Assembly: GCA_963971425.1 (NCBI GenBank)
Contig: OZ020525.1
Span: 2,707,060-2,771,059 of the forward strand
Length of the DNA stretch: 64,000 nucleotides
Reading direction: 5' to 3'
Source of the DNA: Bryoerythrophyllum caledonicum
Taxonomy: Eukaryota > Streptophyta > Bryopsida > Pottiales > Pottiaceae
Translations under genes and position numbers: made by a program
Shown here: positions 10,210-21,973 of the stretch, one piece after another
Numbering within the stretch: position 1 is the stretch's first letter
Layout of the letters: each line of letters opens with the position of its first letter
Notes under the pieces: model-generated
What the model was told of the DNA's origin: nothing
Databases searched by the model: none
Seen by the model: the letters and a program-made list of their open reading frames with translations, nothing else

Positions 10210-12391
10210 CTGACCTAAAATCTGTGGTGGTAGCACTATCCGAGTAGACAAGTGAGGGGGAGGGATAATACCGACTCTAGATACTGACCATAAACAAGCA
10301 CCACCCCGGATCTTTCTAGGGGTATTATCTAAGGGGTAAGGGTATAAATAGGCAACCTGCACCAACAAAACCACCAAACTTTGTGGTTCACCGGTTATCA
10401 GCTTTGGCTAGCGGAGGTCCAACCACAAACCCCCGCATAAAAAGGTCTTGCCAGCCATGAACCCGACCTCGCCCCTACGGTACTCGTCACAATCTTGAGA
10501 CAACGAGAAATAGAGCCACCCAAAAACATCGACAACTAGCCCGGAACATGGGAGAGGTACCGCAAGAATCCAGAAATCAAAACTGGATTGTCTTTCCCAA
10601 CATCATAAAAGGAGAAAATGAAAATGACCAGAGCCACTAGCACTCACTTGTAGTGGATGGTCACTAGTTGCAAAAAGTCGCAATTACATGAGGGGAACAC
10701 GGAAAGTTGTCCTTCTCCAAGTCTTAAACTAAGGAAGTAGCAAACTAATGCGGTCGCGGTGTTTACAAACACAAGTCCCCTTAATGCAAATGATAAATTG
10801 GGTGACAAACACACTAGTATGCCAATTTAACACTAAAATTGGACAGATAGCGGAATGCCCTAGCTATTGGTGCAAATTTTACTCGAAACCGAGTAATAAT
10901 ACCCTCACAAACAACCTCTAAAGTTTAGAAACTAATCTTTTTTTCTTATTAAAAAAAACCACATAAACACGTGATTGTTTTTTGACGTTTTGAAAACTGG
11001 TAAATTTTTGTACTGATAGTCTTACGTTTTGTCCACAAACTCAAATCCGCAATCGGAATCGCAAAATAATCAATTGTGCAAAAGTTGAAAATTTGATGTT
11101 TCAACTCTAAGGATGTTCTTAAATTTGCTTCAAAACTTCACGCTTTTAGTGTACGCGGCACGCAATTAGGTACTAGCGGACTTTCATGCTCAAGCCGTGT
11201 TTGAATGCAGCCCCTTTGCTTGCGCAAACACCATCACTCCAAGCCCGTTTGTTGATGAAACTCACAAGCAACTCATTGCCACGCTTCCTACGCCGCTACC
11301 AAGCGTCCCGAGGTCTTTGAGTCTTAAATCAGCGACTACAGGTGCACCCCCAGTGCCTCGTTCCTCGCCCTTCCTTCAATCTCGGCTGCCTAATCCTGAT
11401 GACTGCTCGCCCGCGTAGACTGTGTCCCACCAATGTCCGTGCTCGCTCATGTCCAAGAGCTCTACAGCCCCCTTGCACGCAACGCCATGCCCGATCGGGC
11501 TACCCCAATCATAATCTACTCTCTGTATAGGGGTGACGCCACGCTTGTGTCACTCTCCCTCAAATCTTGGCATCCTAAATCCCAAGTCCAGAGGCAACCC
11601 TGCCCTTACTTGTAGTCTCGATTTCCTGCGCTCGATTCTGCTGAAGAAGGATCAGCCTATGTTAAATGAAAATATGGATGTCTAACCACCGGATGAATAA
11701 CTGGGAGAACCTCCCCTTTCGTAGAGACAGAAGCCTCTCAACTCAAGATGTAGAGCCTTTAACAACTATAAATATAATTAGCACTAATTATTTACGCTTA
11801 ATTTTGTAACCCATTTAGTAACTCATCATTTCCTACTCTTTTACAAACTCTCTCAATGCAAAAGCGGCAAGAAACTAGAATAATAATGGAGGTCTTTGTC
11901 AAGTGAATAACTAGTAAATCACAAGAGTAGTCAAGCGTCTTGCACTCCACGAACGGAGAATCAACGAGTGCAAGTAGTATAAGCGAGTGCAGAGCCTTTA
12001 CTAATGATAAGCAATCACTTAAAAGCAAAGGTAATCATTAAACACTCTCTAACTCACTTGCAAAGTTTGATTTTACAAAGACGTCAAGTCAAGGACGTGT
12101 GCGGCGCTATACGCACACACATACAACCCTAAGTTGATGGAAATCATCTATTGATGAATGCGGTGCACTGCCATATCTCCCTAAACCCCGTAGATTAGTA
12201 ACAAACCAATCTACGGTAAAACACTACGATGCGGAGAGGCCCTCAACGCCACGTCCCGTGACAACATGAGTCTAGGTCTCTCAACTCAGTCCTTACGGCT
12301 TTCACACTACAAGGATCCAAACCCTACAAATTACACATTTTAATATTTTTTCCAACTCCAAAACTCGACCTCTTGACATAGTTTGGTCCAC
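10210..12391. other. Non-coding right part of the 5.7 kb insert
   Basis: No convincing gene was seen; the short open frames at 11197-11615 have no recognisable motif. A 9 bp hairpin stem (CCGTAGATT / AATCTACGG, about 12187-12216) lies 0.2 kb from the right end. The stretch might hold the leader of the captured retroelement, but no primer-binding site or LTR was recognised. Confidence 0.4.
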
Positions 12392-13010
12392 GGACCATGT
12401 GTGAAACCCCCCTTTGTGCAAAAATTGAAGTTTCAGGAGTGCGTTTCGGGGTAAAAAACCTTGCACTAATTTTAATTAAAGTGTATCTAATAGGACCCAG
12501 TTAACCATAGCATTCATATATTGGACTGTGAATGAATTCTTTCATATTTAACTTCTAGTAAACCGACATTCTTTTCATCCATCCATTTCTTGAGAATCAT
12601 CTTGTATGTAGAAGTAATTGAAATATTTAAAGCTTTTTTTGTGCTTAGAAATTGAATTTTTTGAAATGGGTGTTATGAGCATTTACAACAATATCATGCA
12701 TGTTTGCATTTACAATGGATGGAGAACTGTAGATGCTAAACGGAAAGACGACGATATCATCCATACTCACAGCATCCTGGATGAATAATTACAGCTACTT
12801 TCATCCTTGATGCTGACTGGACCAGACTTGACGAGCACTAGGGTTAGGGCTCAACAAACGGCTCCTAGAACCGTTAATAGGTCAGAGGTCTTAGAACCTC
12901 AAATGTACCTCGGCCAAAGATTCCCATTTTATGACGGGTTTAGGCCCATATTGTTGACGGGTTTAGACCCACATACATTTTCTCTTGAGCTTGTGATAAA
13001 ACCTTCGTCC

Positions 13011-13826
13011 ACACCACTGTTGCTGCTGCACAATTTCGCAAGACACCATCTCCGGACCGTTTGCGCCTTCTTTGTGAGTTTTTTTCCCGGCTCCTCATAC
13101 ATCTATGCATCTCTAGAGTGTTTCCTGCAGCATTTTGGTACATTTTTCACGTTTTTCTGGGATTTTTTTAGTATTTCCTGGAGGTTTGTGTGTCGCCTCG
13201 TGTTGTCGTGAGGATAATTGATTACGGATCGTAGAAGAAAATGTAGTCGTGTTCGCTACTTAAAATTCGGTTTCTGGAGTTTTTGAGGGTTTTGGACATT
13301 TTGGAGGGTTTTGGACATCTTTGTGTATCAATTCTTGTCGTGAGGATTATTCGCTGCGGATATCTGCTTTGGAGTGAAACTGCGGTTACGCGGACGGAAT
13401 TCAGCTTTGGAAATCGATTTCTGGGGTTTTGAAGGGTTTTTCGACATTTTTAGGGTTCGGTTTGTGGAGTTTTGAGGATTTTGGACGTTTTAGGGTTTTA
13501 GGACGTATTTGGAGCTCTTGTTCACGGGTGATGGATCTTGCAGCAAAATGGAACCTGTATTAATCAGAGTCAGCTCTTGAATTTAACCTATCTAGGTTTT
13601 AAGAGGTCTTTGTTGCGTTCTGTCACATCGTGACGTTGGAATGCAAGTTTAGCAAAAATGTAGCAAGAGACCAGAGTGTTTTTGTTGTGACCGAAGAAGC
13701 CATCTTGTGGACCAAAATCTTTCTCAAAAGACTCGGCATGCATAGCTTAATCTACATTTCACTTGCTACATGTGAATTTTTATAATAATCTGTATGTTAC
13801 ACGTCTGTTTCAGGTTATAACTCAGT
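13011..13826. promoter_or_regulatory. Upstream region and probable split 5' leader of the Tim8 gene
   Basis: No coding exon was found. TTTTGGAGGG/TTTTAGGG-rich runs and T-rich DNA reach the gene. The sequence TTTCAG just before the ATG (about 13808-13813) follows a T-rich tract and resembles a 3' splice site, so a leader intron is likely. The promoter itself was not pinpointed. Confidence 0.35.
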
Positions 13827-14301
13827 ATGGAGTCGGCCAACGCTGCAGAGCTGCAGCATTTTCTTGAGGTATGACATCATTCCTCTTCAACCGATTAGAG
13901 TTCTTCCCGAAGTCACTCAATAAGATAACCCTCTTCTGATTTATCATGCTACTATTTCCTCAATCCAAATAGATCACTTGATGGTCTCATCCTTCAATTC
14001 AGAGCTTACAATTAACTCTTCCATTATAGCAGTTTCAGCAATCTTTATCATCCGTGATGAATAGTATGAGATCCCACCTCTGTTGTTGACTAATATTCTG
14101 ATGTTGCAGCAAGAGAAGCAGAAAGCGGTGCTGAATGAGCTGGTGGGCAAGTTGACTGACGTGTGCTGGGACAAATGCATAACCTCCACGCCCGGGAGCA
14201 AGTTCAGCTCCAGCGAGTCGTCCTGCCTCACCAACTGCGCACAGCGCTTCCTGGAGACCAGCAGCCTCATCCTCCGCCGCTTTCAGAGCTTGCAACAATG
14301 A
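13827..14301 (+). CDS. TIM8: Mitochondrial import chaperone Tim8 (small Tim family), 2 exons
   Basis: Small Tim proteins form hexamers in the mitochondrial intermembrane space that escort hydrophobic precursors to the inner-membrane translocase. Exons 13827-13868 and 14110-14301 join in phase 0 across a GT-AG intron, giving 77 residues, the normal Tim8 size. The family mark is the twin CX3C motif: CWDKC at residues 33-37 and CLTNC at 53-57, with 15 residues between. The helix before (QEKQKAVLNELVGKLTDV) and the C-terminal RFLETSSLILRRFQSL are typical of Tim8 rather than Tim9, 10 or 13. The short first coding exon uses the ATG at 13827. The tRNA gene follows 0.4 kb downstream on the same strand. 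Confidence 0.92.
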
Positions 14302-14681
14302 GTGAGCATAGTTTCTAGAGTATAGTGATTACATTTAGGTGTTTTATGGTACACTCCTATTTTTCTTCATCTTCTAACGCTTCCACACTTCGTGCTTAAG
14401 TGTTCATCTAATTGGGACTTTTCTCATCTGCAAAGGCTCCTGTTTGGTACCCTTGAGAGACAGCGATTGCTCCACTTTTCAAGAGCCTTCGCCATTTTCT
14501 TTGTAATTGTTACGGTATGCCGATTCTCATTACTATGCTTTAGGACCTATGTTGTAGATCAGAATCTCTCTCTCATTATCAAATACAAAAGGGCGTCTAG
14601 AGATATTAATTACGGATTCTCAGCAGCATGTTTCACGAGCGGTGAGGTGCCTTGATTATCTGGATCCCCGTGATCACCTCT

Positions 14682-14754
14682 GCGCCTGTAGCTCAGTGGA
14701 TAGAGCGTCTGTTTCCTAAGCAGAAAGTCGTAGGTTCGACCCCTACCTGGCGCG
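14682..14754 (+). tRNA. tRNA-Arg (anticodon CCU)
   Basis: The 73 nt fold as a full cloverleaf: acceptor 14682-14688 with 14747-14753, D arm GCTC/GAGC, anticodon stem TCTGT/GCAGA with loop TTCCTAA (anticodon CCT, reading AGG), T arm GTAGG-TTCGACC-CCTAC, and discriminator G at 14754. One acceptor pair is T:T. The A and B box positions of an internal Pol III promoter are present. No intron was seen. Confidence 0.95.
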
Positions 14755-15388
14755 CATCGAAACTTAGGGTTTACTTTTGTGAAATTTCTTCTCTGTTATC
14801 TGTTGTATTTAAGGTGTTCGAAGGTTTTTTTAAAAAGCGATGGAAATTCAGGAATTTTGTTCTAATAGAAACGTAACACCTCTTGTCACAGGCAGTGATA
14901 CAGTGAAACAACACTATCATTACAAAAAGGATGACGCATCATTGTTGCTGCAGAAGAGCAACAATGTCACGGCATTCAGGTTGCAGAAAGAGAGCTGTAT
15001 TGGAACCGCATTGATGTTTCAGAAAGAGATAACTGGAATCATACTCACAGGAGAGGGTTTATCGGTGGTGTTTCTTACGAGAGAACAAAGTGGCCAAACT
15101 TGATTTCAAGAACTTGCACACATGATCCAGCACCATGGCCAAAAAGAATGGAAAAAAGAGATCACAGTACTATACTCCACTATATACACATGGAAACCCC
15201 AGTAGCAGTTCCAAGCCCTTTAGCGCTCATAATTTCCCTCCCCTGCGCTACATAGTAGAACAATTTGTCGACAAATCGAACAACGAATGCACACGAGGCA
15301 CCGGCACAAAAATATGTACTCGGACAAGGTGGCCTACACATCCGCATTCATGAATCAACCGTTCATTGGATGGGACGAGGGAGTAGTC

Positions 15389-16835
15389 CTAGCAGTTGAT
15401 GAGCCTGACTTGCTTGAGGCGCGTTGGCCGTCGCTCGGAGCTTGTGACTTCCGGTGTGTCGGATTTCCTTTTGCCGGACCCAGTGGAGCCGGAGCTTCCG
15501 CCAGTTTCCACGGAGGAGCTGTGGGAGAGGGAGGAGGTGGGAACTGGGCGGATCATGTGCGACTTGAGACGCTTCACGTCTGAGAGCTGCACTGGCTTGA
15601 TTATGAACTCCTCCGCTCCTTCGGCGAGGCAACTGTGGTCATAATGGTCATGTGCTTGCAGTGTGAGTATTAATCAAGAGGGCTAATCAAGAGTGCCCTG
15701 ATCAAGAGTGCTAGATCAAGGCTGCTAGTCAAGAGTAATCAAGGCTGCTAGTCAAGAGTAAACAAGACTTCAACAATGCTAATCAAGAGTATACTCATCA
15801 AGAGATCAGTAGCCTTTCACAAACTTTGGTGGACAATATAATCTCCAACCAACTGAGAGTAGAACTCGAGGATGTGAATGGTATTCTTACCTTCTAATGC
15901 GGTTGGGGTCATTTTCTGAAGACATGATGACGACAGGAATTTTCCTCAAGGCTGAAGTCTGAGCCGGAAACAACGGAGGAGTATTAGTAAACCATCACAT
16001 TAATAAAACCGAAACGTTGAACCAACACACAGTGACACAGCAACTGCATTTTCTTACCTTGACTCTTTTGAGTAGGTCATAGCCAGTCATCTCTGGCATG
16101 CAGTAGTCGGTTATAATCAGGTCGATATCCACATTCTGCAGAATCAAACAAACTAATCTGATCAGGTACACATCTAAAAAATGTCTTTGGTGTCAGTGTG
16201 ATTAACAAAAAAAAATTAACTCACCTTGGTAGGGCTTGGGCAGCTTTCGGAAAGTCCCAGTACCGCTAAAGCTTTCAAAGGACTGCTCACAGACGTGACT
16301 GCACAAGAAAAACAAGCAAATGTTGAAACCAAAATTGCTCCCAACAAAGCATAAAGTAACTTCGAAGTAAAACCACGAAACTGCAGAAACTACCAAAACT
16401 TTTACCGACAACGCATAAAGTAACTTCAAAAGTAAAAGCATGCTTGCGAAGCATCGTGACTGCAGAAACGAATATGGAAGTATGCTGACCTTTATACGAG
16501 GAGATTTTGAGGAGCTTTTCCACGACTCTTCGATCGAAGCGGCTGTCATCGACCGCAAGCACATGGAACAAGTGATCGGAGACTGGCTTGATTCGTGAGG
16601 CCTGGAACCCGGATCGGAGGGGATCGATCCGCGGGCAGATCATGTCGACGGAGAGGAGGTTGAGGGATTCCGCTGTCGTTTCGCCTGGCACCACTTTGGT
16701 CGTCGACCGCACTACTTTCTCATGAGCTGCTTCTAAGGGGGAGTGATGAATTAGAGGGAGGGGTGGAACAGAGGCCATGAATAGCGTTTCGAGGTTGCAG
16801 CTCTGCCCCATCTTCTTCGATGTGTCTAGACCCAT
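15389..16835 (-). CDS. Type-A cytokinin response regulator, 5 exons
   Basis: Type-A response regulators are single receiver-domain proteins that take phosphate from His-phosphotransfer proteins and damp cytokinin signalling. Exons: 16835-16490, 16298-16225, 16135-16058, 15958-15891 and 15632-15389, all GT-AG, 810 nt and 269 residues from the first Met. The receiver begins near [13 protein letters not shown] (acidic pair D96, D97). The phosphoacceptor is D150 in [23 protein letters not shown] (179-180) and the Lys of EEFIIKPV (201) complete the active site. The Ser-rich basic tail ([15 protein letters not shown]) lacks a DNA-binding GARP domain, which excludes type B. The 90-residue leader before the receiver is long; starts at residues 9 and 20 are also possible, giving 261 or 250 residues. 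Confidence 0.92.
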
Positions 16836-18151
16836 GTTCTCTCACGCCTAATTCTCAGCTACTAGTGACAAGATCCGACTCCATTCATGTTGGTAAACCT
16901 GTCCTGTATTTCACCCCCCGAAACTTGAAACAACGCTTACTAAAACATGAAAGACGTGCTGTAAATACACCTGTACAAACAAAGCCAGACATCATCATCA
17001 ATCACCGATCAACACCAATCTACTACTCCACTACTTCACATAACTCTACAGAAGATTCAACCAAAGCCGTTCCCACAAACCAACCAAAACGCCAAACTTC
17101 CAAGCACCACAACGAACAATTCTCCCACCATAACCTCACTAAACACAATCATCCCACGAATTCCCTCAAAACACGTTAGGTTCAAATTACCTCAACCGTC
17201 TCCACTCTGCGACTGCCTTCACACGTTACGTACACCAACGAAGTGAGCGCCTTGTGCACAAGCAGGTCTTTGAAAGGCTCCCAACACAGACAAGATAGGA
17301 CAAGCGCTGGAGCCCAGAAGCGCCACTCAAACCGCGCCACAAGAGGGCCGGGAGTCTACCCAGGGCGTGGATTCATCCCCCGGGATGTACCCCGCACGCA
17401 CATTCCGCCCCGCGGGAAGGCGACAAACGCGAGCGCTAAACGACAAATGAGAACGACAACGAGGAAGCTAATACGACAAGGGCGTTCAACGTGCTGAGGA
17501 CAAGATCTGAGTGCGATACCCGGGAGTTTCTATACCCGGGAGTAAAATAGGGCGGACGGGTACTGTTGGGGTAATACGACAAAGGCGACGAGATTTAGCG
17601 GGGCCCACCGGATTTTGCCGACTCCCTCTACAGGCCCCACTTCGCCGCATGATCATCATGGGTGTTTCTAACTCTTGGGGGTTGTGAGAAGTTACCCTAC
17701 TTATTTTAACATGTTCCCCTCTTGTCAGGAGGGCAACCCATCTCTGTGGGGGTTGGTTTTTTATTTCAAGATTCTTTAGCATTTTATTTGCTACTGCCCC
17801 TTGTCCTCTTTTTATGCTTTCTAAGTCCGCGTGCTAAATGTGCTTTCATATTGTTTGATTCTTCGGAGTGTTTGATTGTCCTTGGGAGGAGGAAAGCAAT
17901 CTATGTGGGGTTGTTGTTTTTTCTTTTTTTTTGGGGTTTTAATCCAGTTGGGAACCGTGTATACAGGACCGTATTCTACTGTGTAGAATAAAGAAAAGTG
18001 TATTCAAGTTTAGCACCTTTGGATTGAAGAATCTTCCGCTCACATCTTTCATTTGGGAGTCATTTCAATATCTGAACCTTATCGTGTTCAAATACAACAC
18101 CATACATGTAGAATATGGTGGCCGCTAGCGGCACCTTGTGACGTTTATGGG
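16836..18151. other. Intergenic: response regulator upstream region, then repeat DNA
   Basis: No gene was seen. At 17510-17545 two CCCGGGAGT copies occur. From about 17700 the DNA matches 20520-20830 in pieces (TTTAGCATTTTATTTGCT, GTGCTTTCATATTGTTTGAT), so it belongs to a dispersed AT-rich repeat. Confidence 0.45.
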
Positions 18152-18155
18152 TTCA

Positions 18156-19393
18156 CCCCGAAAGGACCAAGTGTCGCTTGGAGGGGCGATATTGATTTTG
18201 GGCAGGTTCTTAAAATTTGAAAACACTATCTTTGAAACTTTTATACTAGATTATCCCTCATAAGAGCTTCGTGGAGGGTTTGGGGGGGATTCATGGTTCG
18301 AAAGTTCGTACCACTCAAAGTCAGAAATGGGGACTCGGAGCAGCTCCAAAATTTTGCTAGAAGTTTCTATTGACATTGAGATTTTTCATACTCGTAGAGT
18401 TTATTACCTTCTTTGAAATTGTCAAAAAAAACTCTTGTCTTTAGTGTAAAAAAACATTTTAACTCAAGGCAAACATTTTCACACATTTTGGGCAAGCGCG
18501 GAAAAACCCTTCATCTTTTTTACATAAAACCTAGAGATCTTCATATTTTTCACTTTTTATTTTTTCAACAACAATGTATGGTGAAAACCTTCTTAATGAC
18601 CATTTGTATTATCATTCTAAAACACATTAAGTACACCCAAAAAAAAAATGTGAATTGGCAATTTTTGAACCTTCACTCCTTGCACACATGTTTTAAATAT
18701 GCTACATCCCTTCTCTACCTCTAAAAAGTGGGGTATAGGGAACTAACATCATGCTAAAGAAGAAGTGAAAAATATGTCTATGAAGGAGACCGGTGTCCGA
18801 GAGGGGGCCGGAGTGAATAAAGTGTTTGTTTGGAACATTAGCATATGGCCACGGGACATAGGCTAAGTGCTTCCCTACACTAATTGTCTTAGAGACAACT
18901 GACATGTCATCTCCCCCAAGGACTTTGTGGGTCCACATACAACGAGGCCTTGGGACCCCTCACCATAATTGGGTGGACTATGGTGGTAGGCACCACACTA
19001 GCAATAGGACTTGAACTCACAACCACCTCACTGGTGTGCCATGATCCAAACCATCACACCAAGGTTGTGGTGCCTTTAACATCATGCTAAAGACAATGGT
19101 AAGAGATTTAGACCTTGTGTAGTGAAAAAATTTGATACCAAGTGAAGTCAATGTTTGTTGATCCACTCAATGCAGGGAAGAAAATGAACCATTTTCTTGA
19201 CTTTAAACACTTAATCTTTCAATCCATGTAGTCAAAGTTTTTAAAAAAATTGTGAATATGATACTTAGTAAGTCTTAATTGAGATCCTATGTTCAAACAA
19301 AATATATAAGATTTTATTTCCTTCCTTACTCAGTGCACTAGGATCAACAATTTTGTAGTGTTTTTGGTGTGAAATCGTCATGGGTCTTTAGGG
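18156..19393. mobile_element. TTAA-bounded repeat element, copy 1, with a nested SINE-like insert
   Basis: The left end CCCCGAAAGGACC follows TTCA (decayed TTAA) and the right end GGTCTTTAGGG precedes TTAG. Without the nested insert and its extra target copy the length is about 905 bp, like its sisters. The interior shares TCTATTGACATTGAGATTTT and AACCTCCACTCCTTGCACAC-type segments with the other copies. No coding capacity. Confidence 0.6.
18761..19076 (-). mobile_element. SINE-like retroposon with 17 bp target-site duplication
   Basis: TAACATCATGCTAAAGA occurs on both sides (18744-18760 and 19077-19093), and the interrupted sequence is continuous in sister repeats. Read on the minus strand, the 316 bp insert carries GTTCAAGTCC (19007-19016), which fits a Pol III B box. 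The head resembles a tRNA-derived SINE and the A box is weak. The far end contains GGCCGGAGTGAATAAAGTG, shared with other dispersed copies. The staggered target duplication points to LINE-type retroposition. Confidence 0.65.
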
Positions 19394-20040
19394 TTAGATT
19401 TTTTAGCAAATTATTTGTCTGTACCCCTTTTCTTCATTTTATGCTTCAACCCCTAAAGGACAGGCCCTTGTGTTTCACCAAAATCACCCCAAAACAACCA
19501 CTTTGAAATGAGATACTATTAGACTTTTCAAACGTCTTTGCACTATTTTCAAGTGTTGGATGTTCAAGTTAACTACTACGAGAAGACACCCTAATTTTTT
19601 TTTGTAAGATTTGACTATACGGATCAAAAGATAAATGCAATTGAAGAGTGCAAAATTGTTTTTTTCTATTGTGCCCGGAGTGATTCAACATACTTCAACT
19701 CAAGATAATGGCATATTTTTCCATTACACATTGCATAAACTCAATGGACGTATGTTCTACCTTGTGTTGAGTCATTGCATGCCAAAAATCACAAGCAATG
19801 GAGGTGTCTACGGTAAGAAAAATGGACCAGTAACAACTAGGGATATAGAAAGTGGCTTTTCACTTAGGAAAGCAATTTTAATTTTTTAAATAAATAAATA
19901 ATTGTTGGATCTAATATATGAGGTGAATATAATTATTATATCATAGTCTGACAATAGAAAATGGAAAAAGTAAAATCCTTAATTTCTATGCATTTAAGGT
20001 GAAAACAATGAAAATAGCCAAGAACTTTCCTTCACTACTA

Positions 20041-20229
20041 CCGGAATTGAGCCCTATGGCTCTTGTTGGTCCTTGACCACTGGTTATTGGTTACTGGTCA
20101 CATAGTGTTTACCCTCGAGAGGGGGGAGTAGTTCCATAACACTAAACCTATGTCTCGTGGACATGGTCTTAGTGGTGGAACGAACAGACACTTCATTCAC
20201 TCCTATCTCCTACAAAGACCGGAGTTCTT
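20041..20229 (+). mobile_element. SINE-like retroposon, second copy, 11 bp target-site duplication
   Basis: CTTCACTACTA flanks the insert at 20030-20040 and 20230-20240. The 189 bp insert ends with TAGTGGTGGAACGAACAGAC..CACTTCATTCACTC, the reverse complement of segments near 41090, 51750 and 52120. It is shorter than the first copy and lacks its tRNA-like head. Confidence 0.6.
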
Positions 20230-20833
20230 CTTCACTACTATCCACCTCAAAAAAGTGCAATTGTCAACTCCATAGTAGTACTATTCATCTCTATAGTACC
20301 CTGCCCAACTCCCAAAAGAGTCAAGTTTTTTATGCTTGAAGCATCATAATTCTTTCCATGTAAGTCCAAAAAATATTTTAAAAATCCTCGCAAAGATAAC
20401 TTGTATTTCTATTAGCGGTACAAATTTCAAGATGTTATCTTCAAAAATGGATTTTTGGGGGTCTGCCCAAAATCGATTTATCCCCCGTAGAATCAAATTG
20501 TCCATTTCGGGTTTAAAAACACATGAATGTGCTTTCATGTTGTTTGATTCTTCGGGTGTTTGAAAATTTAACAGGCCCCCTCCCTTCTTGTTTTAACATG
20601 TTCCACTCTCTCTCCTTACGAGGAGAAAAGCAAATTATGTGGGGTTATTTTTTGATATTTCTAGATTTTTTAGCATTTTATTTGCTTATATCCCTTTTCC
20701 TCCTTTTTTGCTTAATAAAACCATGCGCCAAATGTGCTTTCATATTGTTTGATTCTTTGGAGTGTTTTATTTTTCTACCTCTCTGTCCTTATGAGGAGGA
20801 AAGCAAACTATGTGGGGTTGTTTTTTATTTTAA

Positions 20834-21430
20834 CCCCAAAAGAACCAAGTGTCCCTTAGGGGGGACGATTTTGATTTTGGGCAGTTTCCTAAAATTTGGA
20901 AAAAAAACCTATTTTTAAAAATAATTATATACTAGATTGCCCCTCATAAGAGCTTTGTTGAGTTTTTTTTTTTTTTTTTGGATTCATGGTTTGAAAGTTG
21001 GTACCACTCAAAGTTAGAAATGGGGACTCCTGGTAGCTCCAAAATTTTGCTAGAAGTTTCTATTGACATTGAGATTTTTCATACATGTAGAGATTATTAC
21101 TTTCAGTGAAGAAGTAAAAAAAACTCTTGTCTATGGTGTAAAAAAGCATTTTAATTCAAGTCAAACATTTTTACACAATTTGGGCAAGCACGGAAAAACA
21201 CTTCATCTTTTCTACATAAAACTTAGAGATCTTAATATTCTTCACTTTTTATTTTTCAACAACAATATGTGGTGTAAACCTTCTTAATGATAGTTTGGAT
21301 TATCATTCTAAAACATATTAAGTTCACAAAAAAACGTGAATTGGCAATTTTTGAACCTCCACTCCTTGCACACTTGTGTTGAATATGCTACACCCCTTTT
21401 CTACGTCTAAAAATTTGTGTGTAGGGAATT
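20834..21430. mobile_element. TTAA-bounded repeat element, copy 2, right end missing
   Basis: CCCCAAAAGAACC follows TTAA (20830-20833) and leads into the same interior as copy 1 (CTCATAAGAGCTTTGTTGAG, then a T-run). Similarity fades near 21430 before any GGGGTTAA end, so the copy is truncated. Confidence 0.5.
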
Positions 21431-21973
21431 TTGGGTACTAACTCCAAATAATGATCTGATTTTTGTAGAGTGTTCACGTAATGTGTGCACAACTCTGAAC
21501 TTCACATTTCACACCCTAATTGCTCATTAATTTCATGCAAATTGAGATTAAACACCTCTGGAGTCCCCATTTCGGGTCTTGTGGGTTAAAGTGTTCTTGC
21601 GGGTTGCAATGTCATGTTATCCAGATAAGATAAGTTGATTTCTGAGAGGGGCTTTTTTATACATTATTATATTTTATAGCTTGGTCCTCACCATTGCCTT
21701 GGAGCTTTTGATCATCATTCTGCACTCAAGAACATGGAACCAAGAATTGTATTATAATATTCTACATTTCAAGGATTTATGCACCCATGATCACATTGAA
21801 AGGTTGTAGCAGTAATTGGGATGGCCCATTACATTTTATTTTCCCCCACCAAACTCTAGTGGATGCACATGGATGAAGACCGTGTGAATCACAACATCAC
21901 ACAACAAATTCTTAACAATTAGAGTTAATATTAAAAAAAAACTACCACAGCAAGATTTGCACAGGAAGGTTCA

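Larger units (their letters stand above)
6715..12412. mobile_element. 5.7 kb insert with imperfect terminal inverted repeats, carrying retroelement coding debris
   Basis: Comparison with copy B shows DNA inserted into RING copy C. The left end reads GGGGGGTTTCACACGCGGACC (6715-6735). The right end (12392-12412), reverse-complemented, begins with the same GGGGGGTTTCACAC and matches 18 of 21 positions. A second TTTCACAC..GGACCAA..GAGAGGCCAAG block lies just inside the left end at about 6811-6846. The interior is richer in G+C than its surroundings and carries gag, retropepsin and methyltransferase remnants on the minus strand. No LTR, reverse transcriptase or integrase was seen. Candidate 9 bp target copies (TTCGTGTGA / TTTGTGCAA) match at only 6 of 9 positions. 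A Mutator-like element that captured a retroelement fragment is one reading. Confidence 0.6.
2000..13010. repeat. Tandem segmental array of three diverged RING units
   Basis: Three related units follow each other: about 2000-4070, 4070-5750 and 5750-13010. Positions 2040-2450 (LpxK intron 1) and 4090-4510 align closely, sharing for example AACATGTGTTCCAAT and CCAGGTGAGTATACAAA. Each unit continues into an A-rich purine tract, a RING gene copy, and a shared 3' part with TTTCATCCTTGATGCTGACT and ATGACGGGTTTAGGCCC. The third unit resumes at about 12415 after the 5.7 kb insert. LpxK exon 1 lies inside unit 1 and is not seen in unit 2. Outer limits are approximate. Confidence 0.75.

Noticed and set aside
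6706..12421. 9 bp target-site duplication around the 5.7 kb insert
   Set aside because: Only 6 of 9 bases match, and aligning the right flank to copy B favours a different junction, so it is not claimed as a duplication.
14652..14876. Open frame reading VAQWIERLF..KVVGSTPTWR
   Set aside because: It is the well-known chance translation of a tRNA gene; the tRNA-Arg lies at 14682-14754.
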